Assembly: GCA_024692235.1 (NCBI GenBank)
Contig: JAILMW010000004.1
Span: 52,789 to 116,788, forward strand
Length of the DNA: 64,000 nucleotides
Source: Saccharofermentans sp.
Lineage (GTDB): Bacteria > Bacillota > Clostridia > Saccharofermentanales > Saccharofermentanaceae
Direction of reading: 5' to 3'
Shown here piece by piece: positions 27,304-37,300 of the stretch. The translations under genes were made by a program, and so were the position numbers. The notes under the pieces were generated by a model. The model was given only the letters and a program-made list of their open reading frames with translations, did not search any database and was not told the DNA's origin. Position 1 is the stretch's first letter; every line of letters starts with the position of its first letter.

Positions 27304-28863
27304 TTATAAGGATTCTCCTTCTAAAGACGCCATGAAAGCTGCTGTCTTCACGGCTTTTTTGTATTCGCTCAAGGACTTACGCGCATCCTTTGCATCCTTT
27401 ACGGGCGAATATGTCTTGCTGGAATAATATAATCCTTTAAGCTCTTCAAGTGAAGTGAAAAATCCCGTTGTAAGTCCTGCGAGAAGTCCTACTCCCATGG
27501 CAGTCATCTCATCGGATCTGGCTCTTACTATGTCTATCCCCAGAAGATCGGACTGAAGCTGCATAAGGAATTCACTTGCGCAGACACCACCGTCGACCTT
27601 CATGTGGGTGGAGGATATCGCCGTATCTTTGTTCATAAGATCTACAAGCTCAGTTACCTGATATGCGATAGATTCTATGCCGGCTCTTACTATGTGATTT
27701 CTTCCCGAGCCCCTGGTAAGACCGACTATGGTTCCTCTTACATCCGCATCCCAGTAGGGAGCTCCAAGACCCGTAAAGGCGGGGACTAAGTATACGCCGC
27801 CGTTATCTTCAAGAGAATTACATACTTCATCACATTCGGAGGGCTTGTCTATAAGGTGCATCTCATCCTTAAGCCAGCTTATGACGGAACCGCCCTGAAA
27901 TACGCTTCCCTCTAATGCATATGTTGTCTTTCCGTCTATAGACCAGGCGGCGGACGTCAAAAGTCCGTTGTCGGAGAAGACGGGACTGTCGCCTATGTTC
28001 ATAAGAGTAAAGCATCCCGTGCCGTAAGTAGTCTTCGTATCCCCCTTATGGAAGCAGTTCTGTCCGAAGAGAGCTGCAGCCTGATCTCCCGCGACACCCG
28101 TTATATGTACGCCGTTTACGGTAAGGAGGATATCCTTCTGATCGTCGTTAAGATCGTAACCGTCCAGGGCTTCCTTTGTAAGCTCTATCATACCGAAGTC
28201 ATCGCAGGAAGGCTTAGGCGCTGCAAGGCTGTCCTTCCTGATATCGAATATCTCAAGAAGCCTGTCATCGTACCTTAAGTTATTAATATCAAAGAGCATT
28301 GTCCTTGAACAGTTAGAGTAGTCCGAAGCAAAGCTCTTCTTATTCGTGAGCCTATATACAAGGAATGCGTCTATCGTTCCGAAGAGAAGTTCGCCCTTAT
28401 CGTTCTTTGTCTCAGCCTCAGGGACGTTCTCTAATATCCAGCGCATCTTGGTAGCGGAGAAATACGGATCGATCTTAAGTCCCGTAGTGCGGCTTATATA
28501 CTTCTCTTCCCTTTGAAGTTCCTCTCTTTTGCAGATATCGGAAGTCCTTCTGCACTGCCATACGATCGCATTGCAGACGGGCTTTCCGGTTGTCTTATCG
28601 ATCGCAACAGTGGTCTCCCTCTGATTGGTTATGGCAATGGAATCGATATTCTTTACAGCCTCAGGGCAACTTATGAGAAGGTCGGCCACAGTCTTAAGGA
28701 CCGATACGAATATCTCCTCCGCATCGTGTTCCACATATCCTGCCTCAGGATAGATCTGTGTTATGGGACAGGGAGAAGAAGCGATGAGCTCGCCCTTCTT
28801 ATCCAGCAAGAACGCCTTCGTCGATGTAGTTCCCTGATCAACGGTAATGATGTAATCTGCCAT
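27304..28863 (-). CDS. glpK: Glycerol kinase
   Basis: Phosphorylates glycerol to sn-glycerol 3-phosphate. The FGGY family signature DQGTTSTKA near the start, the catalytic region NQRETT, the FGGY-C segment and GGVCASEFLMQLQSDLLG are present. The glycerol-specific Arg-Glu pair sits in NQRETTV. Length 519 is slightly above the ~500 typical. No glpF or glpD is adjacent. It lies 28 bases after malQ and three before the AEC transporter. The long C-terminal end (from KTYSPVKDAKD) matches glycerol kinases. Confidence 0.94.
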   Translation of the reverse strand: MADYIITVDQGTTSTKAFLLDKKGELIASSPCPITQIYPEAGYVEHDAEEIFVSVLKTVADLLISCPEAVKNIDSIAITNQRETTVAIDKTTGKPVCNAIVWQCRRTSDICKREELQREEKYISRTTGLKIDPYFSATKMRWILENVPEAETKNDKGELLFGTIDAFLVYRLTNKKSFASDYSNCSRTMLFDINNLRYDDRLLEIFDIRKDSLAAPKPSCDDFGMIELTKEALDGYDLNDDQKDILLTVNGVHITGVAGDQAAALFGQNCFHKGDTKTTYGTGCFTLMNIGDSPVFSDNGLLTSAAWSIDGKTTYALEGSVFQGGSVISWLKDEMHLIDKPSECDEVCNSLEDNGGVYLVPAFTGLGAPYWDADVRGTIVGLTRGSGRNHIVRAGIESIAYQVTELVDLMNKDTAISSTHMKVDGGVCASEFLMQLQSDLLGIDIVRARSDEMTAMGVGLLAGLTTGFFTSLEELKGLYYSSKTYSPVKDAKDARKSLSEYKKAVKTAAFMASLEGESL

Positions 28864-28891
28864 TCCTCTTTATCCTTTGCCTTAACGTCTC

Positions 28892-30445
28892 TTATCTTCT
28901 GTAGAGGCGGTTAAGCTCCTTATACCAATCGTTGTCTATGCCGTCCAGGTCTTCCCTTGTGAACCTGACCTGCCAGTTGCCTGTCGCTGTTCCGGGGATA
29001 TTGATCCTGGTATCTCCGCCGTATCCGAGCTGATCCTGGATAGGGATTATCGTGCAGTCAGCGTGGCTCATCCATAAAGTCTTGATCACCGATCTTATAG
29101 ATGCACTCCTCGTACCGCCGTCGCCCCAGTTGTTCCCCTCGAAGCCGCAGTACTTAAGACATTCCGCCCTCTCGTCCTCCTTAGCTTCCCAGAGCCAGCC
29201 GAGCATTGTGTTGTTATCGTGAGTGCCCGTATAGGCTACACAGTTCTTCTCGTAGTTATGAGGAAGATATCCGCTGTCCTCCCAGGGATTAAATGCGAAC
29301 TGCATGACCTTCATGCCGGGAAGGCCCGATGCCTTCATGAATTCGTCAAGGTCGGGAGTCTTCTCGCCTAAGTCCTCGGCAATAAGGCGGCTTGAATCCC
29401 CGAACTTCTTGTTCAATACGTCGAAGAAGCCGAGCCCCGGGCCCTTGACCCACTCGCCGTCCCTTGCAGTCTTTGCTTCCGACTTGACCTCCCAATAGGA
29501 AGAGAAAGCCCTGAAATGATCGATCCTCAAGATATCGTAGAGCTTGTAGTTCTCCTCGATCCTTGTCATCCACCACTCGTAGTTCGTCTTCTTGTGCTTC
29601 TCCCAGTCGTAGATGGGATTGCCCCAGAGCTGACCGTCCTCACAGAAATAATCCGGAGGTACGCCTGCGACCTTATCGAAGATATAAGCGGTCTCGGGGA
29701 TCTCTTCATCCTCGTCCTGCTTCTTTATCTTCCTGCCCGGCTTTGCCATCTTGAACATATCCCTGCCTGCCCATACATCCGCGGAATCGCAGGATACGTA
29801 GATAGGCATGTCTCCTATGATCTTTATGCCGTTGCCGTTGATCTCCTTCTTGATCTCCTGCCACTCGGACATGAAGATATACTGTACGAAGGCGTGGAAG
29901 AAATAGTTGTCTTCCTTCTTAAGGTTATCTACAGCTTCCTTCTTGTAGTCCCTTAAGTCCTTGTCGTCCCACTGCCACCAGGCCTTCTTGTAGAACTTAT
30001 CCTGAGCGCAAAGATATGCTGCCACATCCTGTGCCCACTTGTTATCCTTGAGAAATACTTCCACTTCGCCTCTAAGCTTGTCGTCGACTCTGCCGTAAGC
30101 TGTGCGGAGCATCTTCTCCCTTTCGATGCGGAGATAATCGTAGTCGATCCTCCACTTATTTACGTTATATTCCTGTGCTACGACCTCATTTGCGGTCAGA
30201 AGGCCTCTCTTCATGAGCCTTCGAGGGTCTATAAAGAGCCAGTTACCTGCGAAGGCAGAAAAACTCTGATACGGTGAATCGCCCGACCCGGGATAAGAGA
30301 AAGGCAATACCTGCCAGTACTTCATCCCCTGCTTTTTAAGCTGCTCTGAAAATGCGATAGCTTCCTCTCCCAATACGCCGATACCGAAGGGTCCGGGCAG
30401 AGAGGCGATATGCATCAATACTCCTCCTCCACGCTCCATAAACAT
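28892..30445 (-). CDS. malQ: 4-alpha-glucanotransferase (amylomaltase)
   Basis: GH77 enzyme that transfers maltosyl and longer glucan units, used in glycogen or maltodextrin metabolism. The catalytic nucleophile region RIDHFRAF, the acid region LIAEDLG and the third carboxylate in YTGTHDNNT are clear. The start MERGGGVLMHIASLPG is typical. Length 517 is normal for the bacterial short form. An AAAGGAGG site precedes an upstream in-frame Met (MFMERG). First gene of a unit that reaches sua5, divergent from prfC. Confidence 0.96.
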   Translation of the reverse strand: MFMERGGGVLMHIASLPGPFGIGVLGEEAIAFSEQLKKQGMKYWQVLPFSYPGSGDSPYQSFSAFAGNWLFIDPRRLMKRGLLTANEVVAQEYNVNKWRIDYDYLRIEREKMLRTAYGRVDDKLRGEVEVFLKDNKWAQDVAAYLCAQDKFYKKAWWQWDDKDLRDYKKEAVDNLKKEDNYFFHAFVQYIFMSEWQEIKKEINGNGIKIIGDMPIYVSCDSADVWAGRDMFKMAKPGRKIKKQDEDEEIPETAYIFDKVAGVPPDYFCEDGQLWGNPIYDWEKHKKTNYEWWMTRIEENYKLYDILRIDHFRAFSSYWEVKSEAKTARDGEWVKGPGLGFFDVLNKKFGDSSRLIAEDLGEKTPDLDEFMKASGLPGMKVMQFAFNPWEDSGYLPHNYEKNCVAYTGTHDNNTMLGWLWEAKEDERAECLKYCGFEGNNWGDGGTRSASIRSVIKTLWMSHADCTIIPIQDQLGYGGDTRINIPGTATGNWQVRFTREDLDGIDNDWYKELNRLYRR

Positions 30446-30450
30446 CCTCC

Positions 30451-30480
30451 TTTGCGACTTCGCCGCAAACTGTGTATAAT
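30451..30480 (+). promoter_or_regulatory. prfC promoter overlapping an inverted repeat
   Basis: TTGCGA (30452-30457), 17-base spacer and TATAAT (30475-30480) on the plus strand. The -35 box and spacer lie in the inverted repeat TTTGCG-N7-CGCAAA (30451-30469), a possible operator. The same repeat falls in the malQ 5' untranslated region on the other strand. Confidence 0.65.
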
Positions 30481-30537
30481 AGTTTGGCTCTAATAAAAAC
30501 CACTATTTGTATATTATAACATTACCGAGGTGCAATG

Positions 30538-32157
30538 ATGAATTATTCTACAGAGGAAGAGATCAAGAGAAGACGCACTTTTGCTATCATATCTCACCCC
30601 GATGCAGGTAAGACTACAATGACCGAGAAGCTCCTTCTTTACGGAGGCGCTATCCACATGGCAGGATCCGTTAAGGCCCGTAAGGCAGCCCGTCACGCTA
30701 CATCCGACTGGATGGAGATCGAGAAGCAGAGAGGTATCTCCGTCACATCTTCGGTAATGCAGTTCAATTACGACGGATACTGTATCAATATCCTCGATAC
30801 TCCCGGTCACCAGGACTTCTCCGAGGATACATACCGTACTCTCTGTGCAGCCGATGCCGCAGTCATGCTCCTTGACGGTGCCAAGGGTGTTGAGGCACAG
30901 ACCATAAAGCTCTTCCACGTTTGCCGTAACAGAGGAGTGCCGATCTTCACATTCATCAACAAGATGGACCGTGCGGCTAAGAATCCCTTCGATCTTATCG
31001 ACGAGCTCGAGAAGGTGTTGGGCATCCGCTCCACTCCCATCAACTGGCCTATCGGTACAGACGGCGACTTCGAGGGCGTATTCGAGAGACAGTCAGGTGA
31101 AGTCCTCTTATTCGACGCATCCAATCAGGACCACGGTGCTTCCATGGTCAAGCAGGCCGTTGCAGGTATCGACGACCCTAAGCTCAAGGAGCTCATGAGC
31201 CCCGTTCACTACGAGACATTAAAGAACGACATCGAACTTCTCGACATGGCAGGAGACGAGTTCGATCTCGAGAAGGTCCTTGCAGGACAGTTGACTCCCG
31301 TATTCTTCGGATCTGCCATCACCAACTTCGGTGTTGAGACATTCCTCAAGCACTTCCTTGAGATCGCTCCCATGCCTCAGGCTCACCACGTATCAGACGA
31401 GATCGCGATTGTAGAACCTACGGATGAGATGTTCTCCGGCTTCGTCTTCAAGATCCAGGCTAATATGGATCCCAACCACAGAGACCGTATGGCCTTCATG
31501 AGGATCTGCTCAGGTAAGTACGAGAAGAACATGTCAGTCAATCACATGAGACTCGGTAAGAAGATCACTCTCGCGCAGCCTCAGCAGTTCATGGCTCAGG
31601 ACAGAAATATCGTAGATGACGCATATGCAGGCGACATCATCGGCGTATTCGATCCCGGTCACTTCCGTATCGGAGATACTCTGATCTCCACTAACAGGAA
31701 GTTCGAGTTCGATCCCATCCCCGTCTTCCCTCCCGAGAACTTTGCTAAGGTTCAGCCCAAGGATTCCATGAAGCGTAAGCAGTTCCTTAAGGGTATAGAG
31801 CAGCTCTCCGAGGAAGGTGCCGTGCAGCTTTATAAGCAGCCCGACATCGGTACTGAGACATACATCATGGGCGTTGTAGGTATCCTCCAGTTCGACGTCC
31901 TTGAATACCGCCTTAAGAGTGAGTACGGCGTAGATATCCTTCGTACTCCGCTAAGCTACCGCCTCGCAAGATGGGTAAAGAGCGATGCGGATCCCGCGTT
32001 CGATTATCACGATCTTACGCTGACATCCACATCAATGCTTGTCCTCGACAGAGACGACGAGCCCGTAGTCCTCTTCGAGTCCGACTGGGCAGTAGACTGG
32101 GCAGTTGACCACAACGAAGCATTAAAGCTCAGGTTCGAAGATATCCACAGTAAGTAA
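30538..32157 (+). CDS. prfC: Peptide chain release factor 3
   Basis: GTPase that recycles RF1 and RF2 after peptide release. G1 loop HPDAGKTT near residues 17-24, G3 DTPGH, G4 NKMD, and the RF3-specific effector region with DWMEIEKQRGISVTSS. Length about 539 is typical and distinguishes it from EF-G and TetM proteins. Two adjacent ATGs (30535, 30538) exist; the second is seven bases after GAGG and is preferred. Monocistronic, with its own promoter and terminator. Confidence 0.97.
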   Translation: MNYSTEEEIKRRRTFAIISHPDAGKTTMTEKLLLYGGAIHMAGSVKARKAARHATSDWMEIEKQRGISVTSSVMQFNYDGYCINILDTPGHQDFSEDTYRTLCAADAAVMLLDGAKGVEAQTIKLFHVCRNRGVPIFTFINKMDRAAKNPFDLIDELEKVLGIRSTPINWPIGTDGDFEGVFERQSGEVLLFDASNQDHGASMVKQAVAGIDDPKLKELMSPVHYETLKNDIELLDMAGDEFDLEKVLAGQLTPVFFGSAITNFGVETFLKHFLEIAPMPQAHHVSDEIAIVEPTDEMFSGFVFKIQANMDPNHRDRMAFMRICSGKYEKNMSVNHMRLGKKITLAQPQQFMAQDRNIVDDAYAGDIIGVFDPGHFRIGDTLISTNRKFEFDPIPVFPPENFAKVQPKDSMKRKQFLKGIEQLSEEGAVQLYKQPDIGTETYIMGVVGILQFDVLEYRLKSEYGVDILRTPLSYRLARWVKSDADPAFDYHDLTLTSTSMLVLDRDDEPVVLFESDWAVDWAVDHNEALKLRFEDIHSK

Positions 32158-32166
32158 TCTTAGAAG

Positions 32167-32201
32167 CGCTGTTCGTTATTTATGCGGGCAGCGTTTTTGT
32201 T
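32167..32201 (+). terminator. Rho-independent terminator after prfC
   Basis: CGCTGTTCG pairs with CGGGCAGCG (two G-T pairs) over nine bases, then TTTTTGTTT. Confidence 0.85.
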
Positions 32202-32232
32202 TGCCTCAAAAACGAGCAGCTTCCTTCACAGT

Positions 32233-32265
32233 AAAAGACCCGATCCGCTAATAACGGACCGGGTC
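32233..32265 (-). terminator. Terminator after the alanine symporter gene
   Basis: Minus-strand GACCCGGTCCG pairs with CGGATCGGGTC, then TTTTA; it faces the prfC terminator between convergent genes. Confidence 0.8.
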
Positions 32266-32290
32266 ACATGATATCAAGTTAAATGTAAGA

Positions 32291-33862
32291 TCAGTCTTCG
32301 CCTGTCTTAGAGATCGCCTCGGCATTCTCCTTCTGGATCTCAGGATCATAAGACAGCATAGGTTCCTTCTTCTCACCCTTTATCCTTCTTGCTACGTAGT
32401 TGGACGTAAGCTTCATGACAACGGGGCTCATGGCGATGACACCTATAAGGTTAGGGATCATCATCATGCCGTTAAAGGTATCGGAGATGTCCCAGGCGAT
32501 GGAAGATGTCATAAGAGCTCCGGATAATATCATTATGACAAACAGGGCCTTATAGATCCTGGTAGCTACGGGAGCCTTATTCCCTGCCAAGTACTCTACC
32601 GCCTTAGAACCATAGTGAGACCAGCCCAGGATGGTCGTAAATGCAAATACCAGTATGGCAATGGCTATAAAGTACTTTCCGAGTTCAAAGTTGCCGTATT
32701 TAAAGAGAGTATTGAATGCTTCAGCTACTAAAGTCGCATCGGAAGCGGCATCGGTAGTACCTGTCTTAAGATCGATAACGCCTGATGTCAGGATCGTAAG
32801 TGCAGTCATGGAACATACGATCATGGTATCGGCGAATACTTCGAATATTCCCCAGAGGCCCTGCTTAACGGGCTCCTTGACGTTGGAGTTACTGTGTACC
32901 ATAACGGAGGAACCAAGGCCTGCCTCGTTGGAGAATACGCCTCTCTTACAGCCCTGAGTGATTATCGTCTTGAAAGCTACGCCCGTAGCACCTCCCCATG
33001 CGGCATGACGGGTAAACGCCATAGTGAAGATAGCCTTGAATGCAGGAAGGATGCCCTTGAAGTTAGCGGCAATGATTATAAGAGAACCCATTACGAAGAG
33101 GATGACCATAAAAGGCACTACTTTCTCCGCTACTGCAGCTATCCTCTGAAGGCCGCCTAATACTACGAATCCGACCAGCACCATAAGGATGATACCTACG
33201 ATCAGCATATAAAGCGTAACGTCGGAATCTCCCGAGGAATAGAGCACCTTGCCGGACAGCGCCTTTATATCGAATGCACTGGTAAGGTTTATGACGATCT
33301 TATTGACCTGACCCATATTACCGATACCGAAGGAAGCAAGTGTAGCGCAAATAGCGAAGAGCACGGCAAGGACCTTGCCGACCGTCTTCATGCCGGGGTA
33401 TCCTCCGAGGCCGTCCTGAAGATAGTACATAGCACCTCCGGACCATTCGCCTTCGTGATTCTTTCTTCTATAATAGATGCCCAGGATATTCTCGGAATAA
33501 TTGGTCATCATTCCGAAGAATGCAGCTACCCACATCCAGAATACGGCACCGGGTCCGCCTGTCATTATCGCTGCCGATACTCCGGCGATATTACCTACGC
33601 CTACTGTCGCCGCCAGAGCAGTACACAAAGCCTGGAACTGGGATATCGAAGCCCTGTCCTTGGTATGAGATATGACTTTGACGTCAAAAAGACTTCCTAT
33701 AGTCTTCTCCCACCAGTGCTTAAAGTGAGTCAACTGAAAGAATTTGGTAAGTACGGTCATCAATATTCCCGTACCGATAAGAAGGATGATACCTATCTTG
33801 ACCCAGACAAAATCGTTGATAACATTGTTGACTTCGGTCAACCTCTCAAGAAACTGATCCAT
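32291..33862 (-). CDS. Sodium/alanine symporter (AGCS family)
   Basis: Imports alanine or glycine with sodium. About eleven hydrophobic segments. AGCS features are clear: GVGNIAGVSAAIMTGGPGAVFWMW near residues 85-110, CKRGVFSNEAGLGS, and a C-terminal FAFTTILGWSHYGSKAVEYL. An in-frame ATG at 33883 lies upstream, but AAGGAGAG stands six bases before the ATG at 33862, giving 523 residues. Stand-alone gene with its own terminator. Confidence 0.94.
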   Translation of the reverse strand: MDQFLERLTEVNNVINDFVWVKIGIILLIGTGILMTVLTKFFQLTHFKHWWEKTIGSLFDVKVISHTKDRASISQFQALCTALAATVGVGNIAGVSAAIMTGGPGAVFWMWVAAFFGMMTNYSENILGIYYRRKNHEGEWSGGAMYYLQDGLGGYPGMKTVGKVLAVLFAICATLASFGIGNMGQVNKIVINLTSAFDIKALSGKVLYSSGDSDVTLYMLIVGIILMVLVGFVVLGGLQRIAAVAEKVVPFMVILFVMGSLIIIAANFKGILPAFKAIFTMAFTRHAAWGGATGVAFKTIITQGCKRGVFSNEAGLGSSVMVHSNSNVKEPVKQGLWGIFEVFADTMIVCSMTALTILTSGVIDLKTGTTDAASDATLVAEAFNTLFKYGNFELGKYFIAIAILVFAFTTILGWSHYGSKAVEYLAGNKAPVATRIYKALFVIMILSGALMTSSIAWDISDTFNGMMMIPNLIGVIAMSPVVMKLTSNYVARRIKGEKKEPMLSYDPEIQKENAEAISKTGED

Positions 33863-34052
33863 ATTTACTCTCCTTGCAAACAATAATTATTTTATAACTT
33901 ATGTAATCAGGCACACAAGACGAAAAGTCCTCTAATCTTACATTTCTGTTAGAAGGATGTAAGCAAATGCTATGGGACGGCTGCCTTTACGGGCGTAATA
34001 TAATGCCATAACAAGCAAGACAGCAGCGCTTACGAAAGGATGGAACAAGGAT

Positions 34053-34250
34053 ATGAATAGAACAGTATTTGAATTAACAAGAGAAGAGATAAACGAGCTT
34101 AAGGCATATTTGCTCTTTAACGACGAAGAAGAATTCTACGAGGAGATCGACGAGATCTCGGATCAGGACGTATACAGAAAGTTTGACGGCTACCTTTTCT
34201 CCGCAAGTGACTTTATATGCAACTCCTGCTCTCATTTGGCAGCAGCGTAA
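34053..34250 (+). CDS. Small acidic protein of unknown function
   Basis: A 65-codon frame between two longer genes, followed 33 bases later by a terminator and preceded by AAAGGA and a TATAAT near 34000-34006. The product is strongly acidic in the middle (DEEEFYEEIDE) and ends with a cysteine pair (CNSC). The opening FELTREEINELK and the pattern ending DGYLFSASDFICN recall small clostridial proteins of unknown role, but that is from memory and unverified. The isolated position with promoter-like and terminator signals argues that it is expressed. Confidence 0.6.
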   Translation: MNRTVFELTREEINELKAYLLFNDEEEFYEEIDEISDQDVYRKFDGYLFSASDFICNSCSHLAAA

Positions 34251-34282
34251 GCATCTCCTATAACATTTTACCCCTCACGTGA

Positions 34283-34313
34283 AAAGACCTCCGACTTACG
34301 ATCGGAGGTCTTT
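34283..34313. terminator. Bidirectional terminator between the small ORF and carB
   Basis: AAAGACCTCCGA pairs with TCGGAGGTCTTT over a seven-base loop, flanked by A and T runs on the two sides. Confidence 0.85.
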
Positions 34314-34342
34314 CTTATGCTTATATTATTATCTCGTGACTT

Positions 34343-37300
34343 TTACTTGATCTCAGCGTGGAAATCCTGAAGAGCCTTAACACCAAGGTGAGTATTGTTC
34401 TTCAGAGCCTTGATACCTTCTGCAGAAGCCTTAGCTGCTGCCATAGTAGTCATGTAAGGGATCCTGTGCTTGATAGCTTCCTGACGGATATAGCTGTCGT
34501 TATGAACACTTGTCTTACCTGCAGGTGTGTTGATGATCAGGTTGATCTCGCCGTTTGCGATAAGATCTGTGATATTAGGTCTTCCCTCGTAGAGCTTCTT
34601 GACCTTTGTAGCAGGGATACCGTCACCTACGATCATGTCATATGTGCCGCCTGTAGCAAGGATCTTAAAGCCTACCTCGTTAAATGCTCTTGCAACTTCA
34701 AGAAGGTCTGACTTATCCCTGTCGCATACGGACATAAGGACTGTGCCCTCGACGGGAAGCATTGTCTTTGTAGCTTCCTGAGCCTTGAAGTATGCCTCAC
34801 CGAAGTTAGGAGAAAGTCCGAGGACCTCACCTGTAGATCTCATCTCGGGTCCGAGGACGGGGTCTACCTCCTGGAACATATTGAAGGGGAAGACTGCTTC
34901 CTTAACACCGTAGTGGTTGATGACCTTATCGTGAAGCTCAGGTACGGGTGACTTCCTTCCCGTAAGCTCGGAAGTCATGATCTCAGTTGCGATCTTTACC
35001 ATGTTGATAGCGCAGACCTTGGATACCAGGGGTACTGTTCTACTTGCTCTGGGGTTAGCCTCAAGTACGTATACAACATCGTCCTCGATAGCGTACTGCA
35101 TGTTCATAAGTCCGCATACGCCCATTTCGATAGCGATCTTCTTTGTATATTCCTTAATAGTAGCAACCTGCTTCTCGGTAAGGTTCTTGGAAGGAAGGAT
35201 ACAAGCGGAGTCACCGGAGTGAACGCCTGCAAGCTCGATATGCTCCATTACTGCGGGTACGAAGCAGTTAGTACCGTCGGAGATAGCATCTGCCTCACAC
35301 TCTGTAGCGTGATGGAGGAATCTGTCTACGAGGATAGGTCTGTCGGGGGTAACGCCTACAGCTGCTTCCATGTATACGCGGAGCATCTCGTCATCGTGAA
35401 CGATCTCCATTCCACGGCCGCCCAATACGTAAGAAGGTCTGACCATTACGGGGTAACCGATGCGGTTAGCAACTTCGAGAGCATCCTCTACAGTAACAGC
35501 CATTCCTGCCTCGGGCATGGGGATATTGAGCTTATCCATCATTGCACGGAAGTGGTCTCTGTCCTCTGCAAGGTCGATAGTCTCAGGAGATGTACCGAGG
35601 ATCTTGATGCCGTTCTTCTTAAGGTCTGCTGCGAGGTTAAGAGGTGTCTGTCCTCCGAACTGAGCGATAACTCCTACGGGCTTCTCCTTCTCGTGGATAG
35701 CAAGAACATCCTCGAGTGTAAGGGGCTCGAAGTAGAGCTTATCAGATGTATCGTAGTCTGTAGATACAGTCTCGGGGTTACAGTTAACGATGATGGACTC
35801 GAATCCGAGCTTCTTCAATGCAAGTGCAGCATGTACGCAGCAGTAGTCGAACTCGATACCCTGACCGATACGGTTAGGACCGCCGCCTAAGATCATGATC
35901 TTGGGCTTGTCTGTATTGCAGGGGCTCTTATCCTCGGAGAGGTGATATGTGGAGTAGTAGTAAGCAGCATCCTGTGTTCCGCTTACGTGTACGCCTTCCC
36001 ATGCTTCCTTGATGCCGTACTCATATCTCTTTGTCCTTATGGACTCCTCAGTAACGTCGAGGATCTTAGAGAGATATCTGTCGGAGAAACCGTCGAGCTT
36101 AGCCTGAAGGAGAACGGGCTTAGCGGGAACCTCACCCTTATTCTTCATAAGAGCTTCTTCCTCTTCAACAAGTTCCTTCATCTGCTCAAGGAACCAGTGC
36201 TTGATCTTCGTTACTTCGTAGATCTCTTCTACCGTAGCGCCCTTACGGAGTGCCTCGTAGATGATGAACTGTCTCTCGGAAGTGGGAGTATTGAGCATCA
36301 TCATGAGATCTTCCTTGCTCTTGTCATGGAAGTTCTTGGCGAATCCGAGGCCGTATCTTCCTGTCTCAAGAGATCTTATAGCCTTCTGGAAAGCTTCCTT
36401 ATATGTCTTACCGATGCTCATTACCTCACCTACGGCACGCATCTGTGTACCGAGCTTGTCCTGAGCACCCTTGAACTTCTCGAAAGCCCATCTTGCGAAC
36501 TTGATTACAACGTAGTCTCCGTCGGGTACGTACTTATCGAGAGTACCGTACTTACCGCAGGGGATCTCATCAAGTGTAAGACCGCATGCGAGCATAGCGG
36601 ATACCAAAGCGATGGGGAATCCTGTTGCCTTGGAAGCAAGAGCAGAGGATCTTGATGTTCTGGGGTTGATCTCGATTACAACGATCCTTCCGGATACGGG
36701 ATCGTGTGCGAACTGGCAGTTACAACCGCCTATAACTTCGATAGCTTCGATGATCTTATAGGATGCTTCCTGGAGCTTGTCCTGTACATCCTGAGAGATA
36801 GTAAGCATAGGTGCGGAACAGAAGGAGTCACCTGTGTGTACACCGATGGGGTCGATATTCTCGATGAAGCATACCGTGATCTTGTTGTTCTTAGCATCAC
36901 GTACAACCTCGAGCTCAAGCTCTTCCCAACCGCTTATGGACTCCTCTACGAGGACCTGTCCTACAAGGCTTGCCTGAAGACCTCTCTCGCAGACTACCTT
37001 AAGCTCGTCTACGTTATATACGAGACCGCCGCCGGCACCACCCATGGTGTATGCGGGACGAAGGACTACGGGGTAGCCTAACTCGTCAGCGATCTTAAGT
37101 GCTTCCTCTACGGAGTAAGCCTCATGGCTTCTGGGCATCTCAATACCCAAAGCATTCATCGTGTTCTTGAATTCTATTCTGTCTTCGCCTCTCTGGATAG
37201 CGTCTACCTGGACACCGATAACCTGTACGTTATACTTCTCGAGAATGCCTGCCTCTGCAAGCTCTGAGCAAAGATTAAGTCCTGACTGGCCACCAAGATT

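Noticed and set aside
30514..30918. A 134-codon minus-strand frame over the start of prfC
   Set aside because: Shadow of prfC; cysteine-rich translation with no motif.
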